Below, piece by piece: positions 33,314-42,090 of a DNA stretch of 63,979 bases; the stretch's first letter is position 1; every line of letters begins with the position of its first letter. The stretch covers positions 1 through 63,979 of the forward strand of contig NZ_BONW01000035.1 of the NCBI RefSeq assembly GCF_016862915.1, read 5' to 3'. Source of the DNA: Plantactinospora endophytica (GTDB lineage: Bacteria; Actinomycetota; Actinomycetes; Mycobacteriales; Micromonosporaceae). Made by a program: the position numbers and the translations under genes. Below the pieces are notes generated by a model. That model was not told where the DNA came from and made no database searches. It saw nothing but the letters and a program-made list of their open reading frames with translations.

Positions 33314-34312
33314 TCAGCCGAAGGTGTAGCTGGTCAAGTATTCCGGCAGGACGATCCGGCTCCTCGGGGACGCCTTCCGGATCGTGTCGACCATCGCCGC
33401 CAGGCGCGGCCGGTCGGCGGGCGCGACCGGTGGCGGGTTGCTCAGCGGGGTCTCGAAGTTGTCCCAGTGCACCGGCACCACGATCGCCGGATGGCCGAGC
33501 GCGTCGAGCAGCCGTGGCAGGTACTCGTGGGTCGCGGTGCTGGCGGCCATTGCGACCATCGCGATGTCGGGCCGCAGCCCGGTCACGTTGCGTTCCACGA
33601 AGTCGCTGGCGCCCATGAAGAACACCGCCGGCCCGTTCCGGACGGTTAGCTGGTAGGCGAGGGTGTCGCCCTCCGGCAGGTCGCCGACGGTGGCCGGCTT
33701 CGGCGGCCGACTCAGCCGCAGCCCCGGGATGCCGATCGAGTACGCCGCGTTCCGGCTGTGCAGCGAGGCGACCACCTCGACGGTGTAGTCGCCGAAGTCG
33801 AGCACCTCGCCGCCCTTGAACAGACCCAGTTGCCCGGACGGGATGCCGGCGGCCAATCCGAGCTGGTACGTCGTCATGGTGCCGAGCACCCGCGCTCCGG
33901 TCGTCGCCGCGATGTGCGGTACGTCGTTGAAGTGGTCCCAGTGCGAGTGGGTCACCAGTACCGTCTCGGGGCGTCCCACGTGCTGGTCGACGGTGGCGGT
34001 GTCGACGGTCAGCGGGGTGGCCAGGTCCATGGCACCCTCGAACAGCCCGGTCCGGTAACGGCTCAGGTACGGGTCGACAAGTACGGTCCGGGTGCCGATG
34101 TCGATCCGCCAGCCGGCCGTACCGAACCAGCGGAACGTCGCGGCGGCGCCGGCAGCGCTGCGCGACCTGTCCCGGGCGGCCGGGGCCGGGCGTCCCGCCG
34201 CACCGGCCGGCGCCGCCGGTCCGGCCAGCGTGCCGGCGGCGAGCCCGGTGGCGGCGGCGCCGACGGCGGCGCTCCGGAGCAGGTCCCGGCGGTCGAGTCG
34301 GGCCTCAGGCAT
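33314..34312 (-). CDS. exported metallo-beta-lactamase-fold hydrolase (UlaG-like)
   Basis: 332-aa protein. The Tat-type signal has paired Arg (LDRRDLLRSAAVG) and an Ala/Gly-rich core to about residue 40. The metal-binding signature is THSHWDHFND (H-x-H-x-D-H), and further His ligands lie in ASLHSRN and VPVHWDNFE. The arrangement resembles L-ascorbate lactonase/UlaG-like hydrolases, not beta-lactamases. Natural substrate unknown. GGGGGAA lies before the ATG at 34312. It probably folds with metal in the cytoplasm and is exported by Tat. Confidence 0.82.
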   Translation of the reverse strand: MPEARLDRRDLLRSAAVGAAATGLAAGTLAGPAAPAGAAGRPAPAARDRSRSAAGAAATFRWFGTAGWRIDIGTRTVLVDPYLSRYRTGLFEGAMDLATPLTVDTATVDQHVGRPETVLVTHSHWDHFNDVPHIAATTGARVLGTMTTYQLGLAAGIPSGQLGLFKGGEVLDFGDYTVEVVASLHSRNAAYSIGIPGLRLSRPPKPATVGDLPEGDTLAYQLTVRNGPAVFFMGASDFVERNVTGLRPDIAMVAMAASTATHEYLPRLLDALGHPAIVVPVHWDNFETPLSNPPPVAPADRPRLAAMVDTIRKASPRSRIVLPEYLTSYTFG

Positions 34313-34546
34313 GGAGTTCCCCCTCCGATCGGGCTCGACCGGAGCGCTGGCGCGGCCCTCGCAGGACGCCGGCAGCGCTCCGGCCGAGCGGTCGAGTGCG
34401 GAAACCCAATCACCGCCCGGCCGGCGCCGTCCAAGACCAGCCGACCGGTCCACCGATACGTGTTCCGATATCAGCGCTGGTCAGCGACTGTGGCAGGGCC
34501 GTCGCGGGTACCGGAAGTCGGCGACCGGACGAGCGACGGACGTCCT

Positions 34547-34586
34547 CCTCGCACGAGCGAGGTCGGTCCTCCTCGCACGAGCGAGG
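34547..34586 (-). terminator. two tandem 24-bp units each forming a hairpin
   Basis: CCTCGC-ACGA-GCGAGG occurs at 34547-34562 and again at 34571-34586 within 24-bp direct repeats. The second abuts the stop codon of the membrane protein gene that reads leftward into it. The rest of 34313-34546 has no gene. Confidence 0.55.
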
Positions 34587-36026
34587 TCACTCCTCCTCCC
34601 AGCCGTACTTCGTGTAGCCGTCGTCGTTCCCCGTGCCCGGAAGCGAGGCGATCTCGCCGGTGCCGATCACGCTGCCGGAGGCGTCGAGCCCTTCCAGGAC
34701 GATCTTGTCGGTGGACGGCACGACGAGCAGCGCCGCCCCGTCCGAGACCTGCGCCCGGACCAGTTCCCGACCGTCCTGGACCGCCCTGACGTGCTTCGCC
34801 CCGACCGGGCTGACCACCAGCAGCGTCGAATCGGACGGTTGGAGCGGGATAGCCAGCAGCGATCGCGGGTCCGCCAGATCGACAGTGGTGTCGAAGAAGA
34901 CGGCCGGACTGCCCAACGCACCTCGCGGCGTGGGTTCGTCGTACTCGACGGTGAGGATGCCGGTCCAACCGCCGCCGAGTATCGGGGCGGCGGCCACGGC
35001 GGCGGCGCCGTCGTACTCCTTGCCAGGGGTGCCGGTGGTCCGACCGCCCCAGAACAGGGTCGGCAGTTCGCGCGCGTGCGTCCGGACCGAGCTGTCCGCC
35101 TCCCGGATGGCCGAGCGCGCGTGCTGGTCGTCCGGTGTGCCGCGCGCCCCGGCGATCGCCTGGTCGAGGTGTGCCTCGGTCAACTCGCCCCGCAACGCCG
35201 AACGCGGGCCGGGCACCCGCTCCCGGAGTACGCCGTCGCAGGTGATCTGCCACCACTCGTTCCGCAGCGTGTTCGGGGGGCGTACCAGGTAGGAGCCGGT
35301 CGGCTCCCGGGTCCAGACCGGCGACGGCCCGGTCAGCGCCGACCGGGGTGCGGTGGCGAAGTCGCACCCGTCGGGTGCGATGGAGACGACGTACAGACCG
35401 CTGGACGAGCGGGGCTCGCTGTAGAGCGTGAGCTGTTCGTGCGGCTGCAACCTCGGGCTGACGGCCTGCACGGCCTCCGGGTTGCCCAACACCTCCGGCG
35501 CGGCGCCTGCCTCGGCGACCAGCCACCTGCCGGCGTTGGCCGTGCCGGAGTCGGGATCCGGTTCCGCCATGACGAAGGCCACGAAGGCGACCCGGACCGG
35601 CCCGACGTCGTCGACGAAGAGCACCCGCACGTCGCGCATCGGCATCGTCAACTGCGCGAACCGGCCGGCCTCCTGTTCCGTCCGGATCTTCTGATGGAGC
35701 GCGGTCATGTAGGCCGAATCGCCGCCGACGGCACCCCGGGGCGGGGACTGCACCAGTCGGTCGACCCAGACCTGCGCCCGTCCCTCGGGCGTCGTCGGCT
35801 TCGGGGTGGCGACGACGCTGCCGTCGGGGGTACCCCGGTGGCCGGTGCCGGCGACGACGACGCCGGTGACCACGAGCACGGCGACCACGGCGAGACCCGC
35901 CGCGACCGCCCGCCGGCGCAGCATCCGCCGATGCCGGGCCAGCACCCGGGCGTACGGGTCGGGCACGGGCGTGAGCTGCTCGGTCATCTCGACCAACATC
36001 CGACCGACCTGGTCATCCCCGGTCAT
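34587..36026 (-). CDS. membrane protein encoded with a SigE-type sigma factor (putative anti-sigma)
   Basis: 479-aa protein with a short basic cytoplasmic N-terminus (RHRRMLRRR), one TM helix at about residues 39-60 (AVAAGLAVVAVLVVTGVVVAG) and a large extracytoplasmic domain rich in strands. No family is recognised in the outer domain. The ATG overlaps the sigma factor stop (TGATG). Position and topology suggest a sensor or anti-sigma for that factor; no zinc-finger motif is present, so the mechanism would differ. The open frame upstream of 36026 is only the shadow of the sigma gene. Confidence 0.75.
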   Translation of the reverse strand: MTGDDQVGRMLVEMTEQLTPVPDPYARVLARHRRMLRRRAVAAGLAVVAVLVVTGVVVAGTGHRGTPDGSVVATPKPTTPEGRAQVWVDRLVQSPPRGAVGGDSAYMTALHQKIRTEQEAGRFAQLTMPMRDVRVLFVDDVGPVRVAFVAFVMAEPDPDSGTANAGRWLVAEAGAAPEVLGNPEAVQAVSPRLQPHEQLTLYSEPRSSSGLYVVSIAPDGCDFATAPRSALTGPSPVWTREPTGSYLVRPPNTLRNEWWQITCDGVLRERVPGPRSALRGELTEAHLDQAIAGARGTPDDQHARSAIREADSSVRTHARELPTLFWGGRTTGTPGKEYDGAAAVAAAPILGGGWTGILTVEYDEPTPRGALGSPAVFFDTTVDLADPRSLLAIPLQPSDSTLLVVSPVGAKHVRAVQDGRELVRAQVSDGAALLVVPSTDKIVLEGLDASGSVIGTGEIASLPGTGNDDGYTKYGWEEE

Positions 36027-36547
36027 CCCTTCGCTCCCATCACGTCCACAGCCTGAGGCGTCTGGCCGAGCGCCTCCCGCAGCCGGGCCAGTCCCCTGGA
36101 CGCGCGGCTCTTCACCGAACCGACCGAGCAGCCGAGCGTCCGGGCCACCTCCGCCTCCGGCAGGTCGGCGACGTACCGCAGCACGATCACCGTCCGGGTA
36201 CGCCTCGACAGCCCGCGCATCGCCTCGCGCAACGCCTGGTGCTCCACCACCCGCTCCGCCACGTCCCGCTCGGCGACGTCCCGCCCCGGCCGGTCCGGCA
36301 GGATCGACGTGAGCACCTCGACGGCCCGGTACCGCCGCCAGACCGTGATGTGCTGGTTGACCATCGCCCGGCGCAGGTACGCCATCGGCTCGTCGATCCG
36401 CCGCCACCGTCGCATCGCCTTGACCAGCGCGGTCTGCACCAGGTCCTCCGCCTCCTGGGCCGATCCGGTCAGGTGGTACGCCACGCGTAACAGATCCATG
36501 TAGCGCGTCTCGACGAACTCTCGGAAGCCGTCGTCGTCGACTGTCAT
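36023..36547 (-). CDS. SigE-family ECF sigma factor (SigE50-type)
   Basis: 174-aa sigma factor of the actinobacterial SigE family. Region 2: FVETRYMDLLRVAYHLTGSAQEAEDLVQTALVKAMRRWRRI. Region 4: LSRRTRTVIVLRYVADLPEAEVARTLGCSVGSVKSRASRGLARLR. A short DVAERDVAERVVE duplication lies in the linker. The ATG at 36547 has GGAGAG upstream; an ATG 10 codons earlier is possible. It is co-transcribed with the membrane protein. Confidence 0.88.
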   Translation of the reverse strand: MTVDDDGFREFVETRYMDLLRVAYHLTGSAQEAEDLVQTALVKAMRRWRRIDEPMAYLRRAMVNQHITVWRRYRAVEVLTSILPDRPGRDVAERDVAERVVEHQALREAMRGLSRRTRTVIVLRYVADLPEAEVARTLGCSVGSVKSRASRGLARLREALGQTPQAVDVMGAKG

Positions 36548-36645
36548 CTGCTCTCCGCTCCTGTCAGCTACTCCCATGACCCGGGGCGGGGCGGAAAGGT
36601 TGAAGCACGACGGCAGAAAATCATCCCCGTCGGGGAAATGACGCG

Positions 36646-36684
36646 CGGCGACGTACCGGACGGTCGAGGTCCGGTACGTCGCCG
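36646..36684 (-). terminator. strong hairpin closing the DUF397-HTH unit of cassette B
   Basis: Perfect 16-bp stem (36646-36661 with 36669-36684) and 7-nt loop, 54 nt behind the DUF397 stop and 99 nt ahead of the sigma factor gene on the same strand. It should isolate the two transcripts. Confidence 0.8.
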
Positions 36685-36738
36685 TACGAGTGGGCTATTC
36701 GAGGATGTGGCGATCGTGGGCCGAGCGGGCGGTACGGC

Positions 36739-36927
36739 TCAGCGCGGGTGCACGTTCCGGACGAACGCCCGCCACGCGTCCGGCGCGAACGCGAGCACCG
36801 GCCCCTGCCGATCCTTGCTGTCCCGCACGCCGACCACCCCGGGCAGATTGCTCGCCACCTCAACGCAATTGCCGCCGTTGTTGCCACTACGCGTGCTCTT
36901 GCGCCAGATGGCGCCGGTCAGCTCCAT
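36739..36927 (-). CDS. DUF397 protein (cassette B)
   Basis: 62-aa DUF397 protein: WRKSTRSGNNGGNCVEVA, LPGVVGVRDSKD and FAPDAWRAFV. It overlaps the HTH gene by 10 nt, as in cassette A. It is a paralogue of the 63-aa protein at 7690, and the closest match in the window. Confidence 0.88.
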   Translation of the reverse strand: MELTGAIWRKSTRSGNNGGNCVEVASNLPGVVGVRDSKDRQGPVLAFAPDAWRAFVRNVHPR

Positions 36928-37718
36928 GACGTCGCTACCTTCTTGATCAGCTCTAGAGATTGGTCAACCGGGAGGGCATAGCCCCGGATTCGTTCCCACC
37001 TCCCGACGAGGGTAGCAACGTCCTCGGCTCCGTCGCCGATTCGTGCGGCGAGCTGGTTGTCCGCGTGACCCGCCCGCCGGTTGTCCGGTAGGTCGGCCAG
37101 GGTGAAGGGTCCGCCGTAGCCCGGATACATGCCAACCGTCGTCGGCACCACCTGTAGCTGCACGAAGGGCAGTTGTGCGCAGGCCACGATGTGGGCCAAC
37201 TGCTCGGCCATCATGGACTTGGCGCCTTCGGCACCACGCTCGATCACGGCTTGGTCGACCACGGCGGTGATCAGTGGCGGGCGGTCCTTGGTGAGGATCG
37301 CCTGCCGATCCAGTCTCGCTGTAACTAGCTGGTCCACCTCGTCCGGTGTGAGTCGCTCGCCGGCCAGCGTCGCCCGCGCGTACGCCTCGGTTTGAAGCAG
37401 GCCGGGCACGTAGGCCGTTTCGAACCAGCGCAGGGCGATGGCGCGGCGTTCGATCTCCAGCCAGTCGCGGAACCAGGCCGGTGCGGTGCCGTCGCGTACC
37501 AGTTCCTCCCACAGCTCGACCAGGAACCCGCCCGCGCCGAGTTCGTCGTCGACCGCACGGAGGTAGTCGAGCTTGATCGGCTTGGTGCCCGTCTCGACGG
37601 CACTCACGTGCGTGTCGGAGAAGTGCACCCGTTCACCCAACGCCGCCTGGGTCAGGCCGGCGGCCACCCGACGCCTTCTCAACTCGCGCAGCAGAAATTC
37701 CAGTGGCGACATTCCCAC
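36918..37718 (-). CDS. Scr1-type HTH transcriptional regulator (cassette B)
   Basis: 266-aa regulator with an XRE HTH (LRRRRVAAGLTQAALGERV, FSDTHVSAVETG) and a DUF5753 domain (FETAYVPGLLQTEAYARATL, ILTKDRPPLITAVVDQAV). It is paralogous to the cassette A regulator, with the same domain order and length. The start could be GTG 37718 or ATG 37712; GGGGGAA suits either. It is divergent from the small Cys-rich genes across 240 bp (235 bp in cassette A). Confidence 0.88.
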   Translation of the reverse strand: MGMSPLEFLLRELRRRRVAAGLTQAALGERVHFSDTHVSAVETGTKPIKLDYLRAVDDELGAGGFLVELWEELVRDGTAPAWFRDWLEIERRAIALRWFETAYVPGLLQTEAYARATLAGERLTPDEVDQLVTARLDRQAILTKDRPPLITAVVDQAVIERGAEGAKSMMAEQLAHIVACAQLPFVQLQVVPTTVGMYPGYGGPFTLADLPDNRRAGHADNQLAARIGDGAEDVATLVGRWERIRGYALPVDQSLELIKKVATSWS

Positions 37719-37958
37719 GATTCCCCCAGGATTCCCAGGCCGGAAGATTCAATTCCCATCGGGTTGTCGGACTCCCCCGATGGCTCTGTTGCCCTAGCGA
37801 GCCTAGAGGCTGTTCGTCCAGGGTGGAAGGTAGGCGCAGCCGTTCGGATCCGGAAAGTGAATGGTTCGAAAGGACGGGCGGGTGTTGCCGGCGGGGGCGG
37901 TGTCGGGCACTGGAAGATTCGACGCCGTCCCCGTTTCCATTTCGCGACGGGAGACGAC

Positions 37959-38273
37959 ATGAAAAGATCACGAACGATCGGTACGCGACACCGACGGGAC
38001 TGGCGTCGGCTGTGGCGGTACTGCCGCTGCGGCTATCGCTGGCGCTGCCCCGACTCGGTCGAACTGGTGCCGAGACCGTACGAGCCGACGGTGCCACCGC
38101 TCGACCGTGCCGCGTACCGCCGGGCTGTGCAGGTCACGGCGGTGGTGGCGGTGCCGGGCCGGGTGCGGGCGGTCAACCAGCGCTCGGCCTGGCGGGTGCC
38201 GGGTCGGAATACCCGGCCGACGGGTACGCCGACGGATCGGTCACGGTACGCCGCCGGACGCGTTCCGAGCTGA
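37959..38273 (+). CDS. small Cys-rich basic protein sCR1 (cassette B)
   Basis: 104-aa protein with the same core as cassette A: HRRDWRRLWRYCRCG then YRWRCPDSVELVP, with C-x-C-x5-C. The C-terminal part diverges fully and is basic and low in structure, so selection appears to act on the core. GACGGGAGACGAC precedes the ATG. Function unknown. The gene starts 240 bp from the divergent HTH gene. Confidence 0.72.
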   Translation: MKRSRTIGTRHRRDWRRLWRYCRCGYRWRCPDSVELVPRPYEPTVPPLDRAAYRRAVQVTAVVAVPGRVRAVNQRSAWRVPGRNTRPTGTPTDRSRYAAGRVPS

Positions 38274-38354
38274 GCCTGTCGTGCCCCGGCTGGAGACGAC
38301 ACCCGAGCACGATCGCGGCGACGGTTACCGGCTCGGTGAACTGGCTGGTCGGTG

Positions 38355-38603
38355 ATGCTGCGCCCGTACGCAGGATTCCGCGCGCACACCCACACCCGCC
38401 CGCTGTTCCGCTGCCGGGCGTGCGGCGCGCCGTGGCCGTGCGGTCGGGCCCGGCTGGTACTGACGGCGATGTACCGCGACGACCCGCAAGGTCTGCGCGA
38501 CCACCTGACCGCCCGGCTGGTCGCCGCACTGGCCGATCAGCCGCAGGCCGACCCGGTGGCGCTGGCCGCCCGGTTCCTCGACTGGATACCGACGGACCGT
38601 TGA
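38355..38603 (+). CDS. small C-x2-C-x4-C protein sCR2 (cassette B)
   Basis: 82-aa protein, the same length as its cassette A counterpart. Metal-site candidate FRCRACGAPWPC, followed by ARLVLTAMYRDD and ending FLDWIP. A GTG immediately before the ATG could also be used. It is separated from sCR1 by 81 nt (4 nt in cassette A). A very strong hairpin follows. Confidence 0.72.
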   Translation: MLRPYAGFRAHTHTRPLFRCRACGAPWPCGRARLVLTAMYRDDPQGLRDHLTARLVAALADQPQADPVALAARFLDWIPTDR

Positions 38604-38604
38604 A

Positions 38605-38650
38605 CCGACCCACCTGCCCCGGAGGCTGCTGTCCGGGGCAGGTGGGTCGG
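38605..38650. terminator. very strong hairpin closing cassette B
   Basis: Perfect 19-bp stem (38605-38623 with 38632-38650) and 8-nt loop, starting 2 nt after the sCR2 stop and 79 nt from the convergent SGNH hydrolase stop. Bidirectional by position. Confidence 0.88.
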
Positions 38651-38728
38651 GTCGAGACGCCGGCGGTCGCGATCGACACGGTCGGAGGGGGCGTTCCGGA
38701 ACCGGTGCGCGGCGCCTCTCGGCAGCGG

Positions 38729-39826
38729 TCAGCGGGCGACGCAGCTCGTGCCGAGCCCGACGCCGCTGCCGGTGCCCTGGAAGCCGAACTCCGTCGACTG
38801 CCCGGCGGCGATCCGCCCGTTGTAGCTCACGTTGCTGAACTGGACTACGCCGCTGTTGCCGCTGCGTTGGGTGTTCCAGGCGTTGGTGACCGTGGTGCCG
38901 GACGGCAGGGCGGCGCTGACGGTCCAGCCGTTGGTGCCGGACGAGCCGGCGGTGACGCGTACCGTCGCGACGAAGCCGCCGTTCCAGGAGTTGAGCGACA
39001 CCGAGGCGGTACAGCCGGCCGGCGGGTTGGTCGGCGGCGTGGTGGGCGGCGTGGTCGGCGGGACGGTGGGACCGCCGGTCGGGGTGGTGGTCGGCGTCGG
39101 GGTCGGGGTGGTGCCGCCGTCGGTGAGGCTGCCGGGTACGGCCAGCAGCGCGTTGTACCAGGTGGTGGCCATCTTGCTGTACCCGGTCGCGTTCGGGTGT
39201 ACGCCGTCGGCCAGGTCGGCGGCGGTGAGCGCGTTGTACATGTTGACCAGGTACACCTGACGGCCGGCGTTCGCCCGGGTCTGCACGATCTGCGGGATGG
39301 CGGCGTTGAAGCTGCGCACCTGGGCGTCGGTACTCGCCGATCCGGCCGGGACGATCGTCGCCACGAAGAGTTTCGCGTCGGGGGCGGTGGTGGTGATCCG
39401 GTCGATCAGCGCGGCCAGCCGGTTCGGGGCGTTCGGCAGGTCGCGGTTCTGGAAGATGTCGTTGGTGCCGATGTGCAGCAGGATGGTGCGGGGCTGGAAG
39501 GTGTTGAGCCAGTTGACGATGTTGGCGTCGATCTGGTCGATCCGCCAGCCGGAGTGGCCCTCGTGGTTCCGGTCGCCGAGGCTGGCCGGGCCGTTGGTCT
39601 GGGAGCCGACGAAGTCGACGGTGTAGCCGCCGGCCACCACCTTCTGCCACAGGTCGATCCGGTACCCGCCGGGTACGTTGAAGCCGTCGGTGATCGAGTC
39701 CCCGAGTGGCAGTACCCGGACCGCGGCCGCTGCCTGCACCTGGTTGCCGGTGTGCGCCAGGATGGCCACCGTCACCAGCACGGCCGCCAGCAGCGCGCCG
39801 GCACACCGACGCATGGTCGTGGACAT
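38729..39826 (-). CDS. secreted SGNH/GDSL hydrolase with CBM2 cellulose-binding domain
   Basis: 365-aa exported esterase. Signal peptide with basic start (MSTTMRRCAG) ending near VQAAAA. SGNH blocks: GDSITDG (Ser nucleophile), an internal Gly block at SQTNGPASLG, GTNDIF, and DGVHPN with the Asp/His pair. A Thr/Pro-rich linker (about residues 245-270) leads to a C-terminal CBM2 domain with terminal Cys residues (AGCTAS and GTSCVAR) and conserved Trp (SLNSWNGGF, GWTVSAAL, NAWNTQ). Probably a carbohydrate esterase acting on plant cell wall. The ATG at 39826 has AAGGTGG upstream. Confidence 0.9.
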   Translation of the reverse strand: MSTTMRRCAGALLAAVLVTVAILAHTGNQVQAAAAVRVLPLGDSITDGFNVPGGYRIDLWQKVVAGGYTVDFVGSQTNGPASLGDRNHEGHSGWRIDQIDANIVNWLNTFQPRTILLHIGTNDIFQNRDLPNAPNRLAALIDRITTTAPDAKLFVATIVPAGSASTDAQVRSFNAAIPQIVQTRANAGRQVYLVNMYNALTAADLADGVHPNATGYSKMATTWYNALLAVPGSLTDGGTTPTPTPTTTPTGGPTVPPTTPPTTPPTNPPAGCTASVSLNSWNGGFVATVRVTAGSSGTNGWTVSAALPSGTTVTNAWNTQRSGNSGVVQFSNVSYNGRIAAGQSTEFGFQGTGSGVGLGTSCVAR

Positions 39827-40079
39827 AGGCCACCCACCTTCCAAAGCATCCATCGCCTTCGATTGACTCCATTGAATGTCCCGACCTCGGCGGGTGGCGG
39901 ACCGGCGCGGGCCTGAGCGGCGAACGCGCCGTCATGTGCGCCGAACGGGCGAGCGGGCGCCAGGCCCCGCCCGGGAAAAATCTTGCGCGACTGTCGGATC
40001 CGGGCTCGTGCCGGTCGTCTACGAGGTGACGACAACGGCCGCCCGCGCGGGCGGTGCACGGTGAAAGGGAGTCAACCAG

Positions 40080-40478
40080 ATGAAAGCGACAATGAACGCG
40101 ATCGACGTGATCGTGTCGGACCTGGACGCGTCCGTTGCCTTCTACCGACTGCTCGGCCTGGAGTTCCAGGTCGACGAGAGGATGCCCGAGCACGCCTCCT
40201 GCGAGTTTCCTGGGGGTCTGCACCTGATGCTGGACACGGAGAAGTCGACGGTGACGGCCCGACCGGGTTGGTCGCGGGCCGCAGGGAGCCCGCCGGCGTT
40301 CTTCGCGTTCGAGTTCGGCAGCCCCGCCGAGGTGGACGCCGCATACGCTGAGTTGACCGGCGCCGGGCATCGGGGGTCACGGGAGCCGTGGGACGCGTAC
40401 TGGGGCATGCGGTACGCGACGGTGCTGGACCCGGACGGTAACGGCATCGATCTGTACGCCGCGTTGCCGGCCAACTGA
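40080..40478 (+). CDS. VOC-family (glyoxalase/dioxygenase-fold) protein
   Basis: 132-aa VOC protein: NAIDVIVSDLDASVAFYRLLGLEF at the start, and the second beta-alpha-beta-beta-beta unit with WGMRYATVLDPDGNGIDLYA. Of the usual metal ligands, the late Asp/Glu-type position is visible but a complete set is not obvious, so enzymatic activity is uncertain. GAAAGGGAG precedes the ATG. It is the first gene of an operon with DGPF and ECF42 genes. Confidence 0.83.
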   Translation: MKATMNAIDVIVSDLDASVAFYRLLGLEFQVDERMPEHASCEFPGGLHLMLDTEKSTVTARPGWSRAAGSPPAFFAFEFGSPAEVDAAYAELTGAGHRGSREPWDAYWGMRYATVLDPDGNGIDLYAALPAN

Positions 40479-40492
40479 GGAAGGGCTGGGCC

Positions 40493-40834
40493 ATGAAGTA
40501 CGTGCTGATGTTCGTGGAGACCGAGCAGTTCGCCGCCGACCTGCGGGCGATGGACGAGCCGGAGCGGGAACGGGCGTACGCGCGGGTACGGCAGTGGTTC
40601 GCCGACCACAGCGACAAGATCACGCATCACACCCACCTGCTGCCGGCGGACACCGCGACCACGGTGCGGCTGGAGGGCGGGGAACCGTTGATCTCCGACG
40701 GGCCGTTCGTGGAGGGCAAGGAGGTGGTCAGCGGCTACGTCGAGGTCGAGGTCGCGGACCTGGACGAGGCGTTGGCGATGGCGCGGGTCTGGCCGGCCTG
40801 TCCGGTGGTCGAGATCAGACCTGTCGCCGGATGA
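40493..40834 (+). CDS. YCII-related DGPF-domain protein
   Basis: 113-aa protein of the YCII/DGPF family: MKYVLMFVE at the start and the signature DGPFVEGKEVVSGYVEVE. DGPF proteins are the standard genetic partners of ECF42 sigma factors, and the next gene is one. They are small dimeric ferredoxin-fold proteins of unknown chemistry. Its stop overlaps the sigma factor ATG (ATGA). Confidence 0.88.
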   Translation: MKYVLMFVETEQFAADLRAMDEPERERAYARVRQWFADHSDKITHHTHLLPADTATTVRLEGGEPLISDGPFVEGKEVVSGYVEVEVADLDEALAMARVWPACPVVEIRPVAG

Positions 40835-42027
40835 CCGAAGTGTCGCACGGCGAGCTGGTCCGGGTGGTCCGGGACCACGCGGGCCGGCTCGCCGCGTCGC
40901 TGGTGCAGTTGATCGGTGACTTCACCGCCGCCGAGGACCTGGTCCAGGACGCGGTGGAGGCGGCGCTGCGGCACTGGCCCGTGGACGGGATCCCGGACCG
41001 ACCCGACGCCTGGCTCTACACGGTCGCCCGGCGGCGGGGCCTGGACCTGCTGCGCCGGGACGCCGTACGGCGCGGCAAGCTCGCCCTGATGGTGTGGCCG
41101 ACACAGCCGGATCCGGGCGACCAGCTCCGGTTGATCTTCACCTGCTGCCATCCGGCGCTGCCGCGTACCGCACAGGTCGCGCTCACCCTGCGGGTGGTGT
41201 GCGGGTTGACCACCGGCCAGATCGCGAAGGCGTTCCTGGTCCCGGAGAGCACGGTGGGACAGCGGATCACCCGCGCGAAACGGAAGATCGCCGAGGCCGG
41301 CATCCCCTACCGGGTACCCGGCGACGACGAACTCGGCGACCGGCTCGCCGAGGTGCTGTCCGTGGTGTACCTGCTGTTCAACGAGGCGTACCTGCCCAGC
41401 ACGGCCGACCTGACCCAGGGCCGGGACCTGGCCGACGACGCGGAGTTCCTCGCCGCGACGCTGCACAACCTGATGCCCACCGAGCCGGAGGTGACCGGGC
41501 TACTCGCGTTGATCCGACTGCACCGGGCCCGGGCGTCCGCCCGGTTCGACGAGAACGGCGGCATCGTCCAGCTTCCCGACCAGGACCGGACGCTCTGGAA
41601 CCAGCAGGCGATCACCGACGCGACCGCGCTGATCGCGAACGCCGCCGCCCGACGACGACCCGGCCCGTACCAACTCCAGGCGGCGATCGTGGCCTGTCAC
41701 GCCGATGCCCCGCGCTGGGAGGACACCGACTGGACGCAGATTCTCGTCCTCTACGACATGCTGCTGCACCTGGCCCCGTCACCGGTCACCCGGCTGCACC
41801 GCGCGGTCGCCAACCGCTACGTCGCCGGCCCGGCCGCCGCGCTCGTCGAGGTCGACGCCCTCACCGACGCGCTGGACGGCTACCACCTGTTCCACGCCAC
41901 CCGCGCCGAACTCCTCCGCGACCTGGACCGCCCCCACGACGCACGTGCCGCCGACGAGCGGGCTCTCGCGCTGACCGCCAACCCGGCCGAGCGGTCGCTG
42001 CTACGTCAGCGCCTCAACTGGACCTGA
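40831..42027 (+). CDS. ECF42-type sigma factor with C-terminal extension
   Basis: 398-aa sigma factor. Region 2 (FTAAEDLVQDAVEAALRHWP, PDAWLYTVARRRGLDLLRR) and region 4 (VCGLTTGQIAKAFLVPESTVGQRITRAKRKIAEAGIPYRVP) are followed by an about 200-aa helical, TPR-like C-terminal domain (VVYLLFNEAYLPS, YQLQAAIVACHADAP, LYDMLLHLAPSPV). This is the ECF42 architecture, where the extension replaces a separate anti-sigma factor. Coupling to the DGPF gene fits the group. Confidence 0.92.
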   Translation: MTEVSHGELVRVVRDHAGRLAASLVQLIGDFTAAEDLVQDAVEAALRHWPVDGIPDRPDAWLYTVARRRGLDLLRRDAVRRGKLALMVWPTQPDPGDQLRLIFTCCHPALPRTAQVALTLRVVCGLTTGQIAKAFLVPESTVGQRITRAKRKIAEAGIPYRVPGDDELGDRLAEVLSVVYLLFNEAYLPSTADLTQGRDLADDAEFLAATLHNLMPTEPEVTGLLALIRLHRARASARFDENGGIVQLPDQDRTLWNQQAITDATALIANAAARRRPGPYQLQAAIVACHADAPRWEDTDWTQILVLYDMLLHLAPSPVTRLHRAVANRYVAGPAAALVEVDALTDALDGYHLFHATRAELLRDLDRPHDARAADERALALTANPAERSLLRQRLNWT

Positions 42028-42090
42028 CCCCAGGCGCCCGGCCGGCAGGCACTTTCTGCTGCATCCCACCGACGCCCGTCGGGAAGTGCG

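Noticed and set aside
42069-42082. CCGACG-CC-CGTCGG hairpin between ECF42 and the BNR_4 gene
   Set aside because: Loop too short and stem weak; could contribute to termination but not enough to annotate.
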